Of a stretch of DNA of 13,637 bases, positions 12,717 through 13,637 are shown one piece after another. Source of the DNA: CAJQQK01 sp051010015 (lineage in GTDB: Bacteria > Pseudomonadota > Alphaproteobacteria > Rhizobiales > Hyphomicrobiaceae); NCBI GenBank assembly GCA_051010015.1, contig JBPCVZ010000213.1:1-13637 (forward strand), written 5' to 3'. Both the position numbers and the translations under genes were made by a program. The notes below the pieces were generated by a model, which had not been told where the DNA came from, made no database searches, and saw only the letters and a program-made list of their open reading frames with translations. The first letter of the stretch is position 1. Each line of letters begins with the position of its first letter.

Positions 12717-13637
12717 TTAGCGGAAATAGAACACGACCAGGTAGCCGCCGAGCAGGACGGTCGCCCAGAACGCCATCAGGCCGGTCGGCCAGGTGCGCCC
12801 GAGCAGGCCGTCCGGATTGTGATGGAAATGCAGGCGCCGCTCGAAGGTGTGAAACGCCTCGGCGCCGCGGCTGGCGATGAACTTGACCGCGTCACCGCCG
12901 AGCAGGAGCAAGGTGGCGCCGACGTTGTAGCCGAGCTTGCGGTAGAACCAGTCGGTGTCGAGGTTGGTCGACTTGAGCTCCGGCGGGTAGATGCCGGTGC
13001 GCATCAGCACAGTGAAGGCGAGCGCCGAGAACATCAACAGCTGCAGCTGCGTGATGACGTGCTCGAACGTGTAGGGCACGTAGTCGACGGCATAGGGCAG
13101 GATCGCGTAGAGCGGCCCCGGGAAGATGCCGATGCCGATGCAGAAGAACGCGGCGATGCCCATCGCAACGAGCATGTTCATCGGCGCTTCCTCGCAGCGC
13201 TTGCCGCTGTCGTGGGCGAAGAACGCGAAGTACGGGATCTTGATGCCGGAGTGGTGGAAGACGCCGGCGCTGGCGAACAGCAAGGTGAGCCAGACGTAGA
13301 AGTAGCCGCCCTTCATCGCTTCGGTCATGATGAGGGACTTAGATACGAACCCGGAGAACAGCGGGAAGGCCGAGATCGAGGCGGCGCCGACCATGCAGAA
13401 GCCGGTCGTCCAGGGCATCGAGCGGTAGAGGCCGCCGAGTTCGGAGCCTTTGACGGTGCCGACGCGGAACAGCACGGCGCCCATCGACATGAACAAGAGC
13501 GCCTTATAGAGGATGTGGCAGAAGGCGTGCGCGGCGGCGCCGTTGACCGCCATCTCGGTGCCGATGCCGATGCCGACGACCATGAAGCCGAGCTGGTTGT
13601 TGAGCGAGTAGGCGAGCACGCGGCGCAGGTCGTTTTC
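12717..13637 (-). CDS. Na+/H+ antiporter subunit D-like / proton-conducting membrane subunit (partial, C-terminal part)
   Basis: C-terminal 306 residues of a proton-conducting membrane protein of the MrpD / NuoL-M-N superfamily; the N-terminal half lies past the right edge (the frame is open from base 13637, beginning ENDLRRVLAYSLNNQLG). Visible hallmarks: the broken-helix region HAFCHILYKALLFMSMGAVL, with the conserved channel lysine after the histidine, then GLYRSMPWTTGFCMVGAASI and SAFPLFSGFVSKSLIM. At least five further hydrophobic segments follow. After the core comes a hydrophilic stretch (STNLDTDWFYRKLGYN) and a histidine-rich loop (ERRLHFHHNPDG) before one last helix; this extension is seen in alphaproteobacterial antiporter D proteins rather than complex I subunits. 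It would sit in the inner membrane as part of a multi-subunit cation/proton exchanger. Upstream subunits are expected beyond 13637. Confidence 0.92.
   Translation of the reverse strand, partial: ENDLRRVLAYSLNNQLGFMVVGIGIGTEMAVNGAAAHAFCHILYKALLFMSMGAVLFRVGTVKGSELGGLYRSMPWTTGFCMVGAASISAFPLFSGFVSKSLIMTEAMKGGYFYVWLTLLFASAGVFHHSGIKIPYFAFFAHDSGKRCEEAPMNMLVAMGIAAFFCIGIGIFPGPLYAILPYAVDYVPYTFEHVITQLQLLMFSALAFTVLMRTGIYPPELKSTNLDTDWFYRKLGYNVGATLLLLGGDAVKFIASRGAEAFHTFERRLHFHHNPDGLLGRTWPTGLMAFWATVLLGGYLVVFYFR

Overview
The window looks like chromosomal DNA of a GC-rich (mostly about 60-70%) alphaproteobacterium. This is inferred from gene content and codon style: a trmFO-type tRNA methyltransferase, a YHS-domain periplasmic protein, an LprI-like protein, a Na+/H+ antiporter subunit D with a long C-terminal extension, and a family 5 solute-binding protein. 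No rRNA, tRNA, CRISPR array, insertion sequence or phage module was seen. Most of the window is ordinary housekeeping and metabolic DNA; the unusual parts are short and scattered.

Layout. 1-1594 (minus): a family 5 (peptide/opine/nickel type) ABC transporter solute-binding protein, cut by the left edge. It is divergent from 1808-3817 (plus), a 669-residue FMN/4Fe-4S/FAD oxidoreductase of the trimethylamine dehydrogenase / 2,4-dienoyl-CoA reductase / N-methyl amino acid demethylase superfamily. The pair may import and oxidise one substrate. The convergent gap 3818-4081 carries four copies of a TTGGGTTA-type repeat arranged as nested inverted repeats. 4082-4964 (minus): RidA then a hotdog thioesterase. 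5207-5476 (plus): a possible small one-helix membrane protein whose 3' end runs through the terminator of the opposite gene. 5459-6779 (minus): a lipoprotein with a transglutaminase-like Cys/His/Asp pattern, then a secreted YHS protein with a clear intrinsic terminator. 6908-8332 (plus): trmFO, convergent with 8344-8892 (minus), an LprI-like secreted protein with an Arg/Ser/Asn-rich tail.

Continuing on the minus strand: 9104-9442, a small secreted arginine-rich protein behind a promoter with a perfect TTGACA box set in small dyads; 9590-10012, an unrecognised 140-residue protein; 10182-10911, a VOC-family protein and a YdhR-like ferredoxin-fold monooxygenase, almost certainly co-transcribed; 11157-11936, an orphan protein in locally lower-GC DNA with a proline-rich tail and an EPLYA motif; 11937-12267, no convincing gene; 12268-12696, a GlcG/HbpS-family protein 20 bases behind 12717-13637, the C-terminal part of a Na+/H+ antiporter (MrpD/NuoL-like) subunit cut by the right edge.

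The best candidate for something undescribed is the orphan at 11157-11936. Other points worth a second look are the predicted papain/transglutaminase-fold lipoprotein, the arginine-rich secreted protein and its promoter, and the nested inverted repeat. All functional statements rest on motifs read by eye; no database search was possible.
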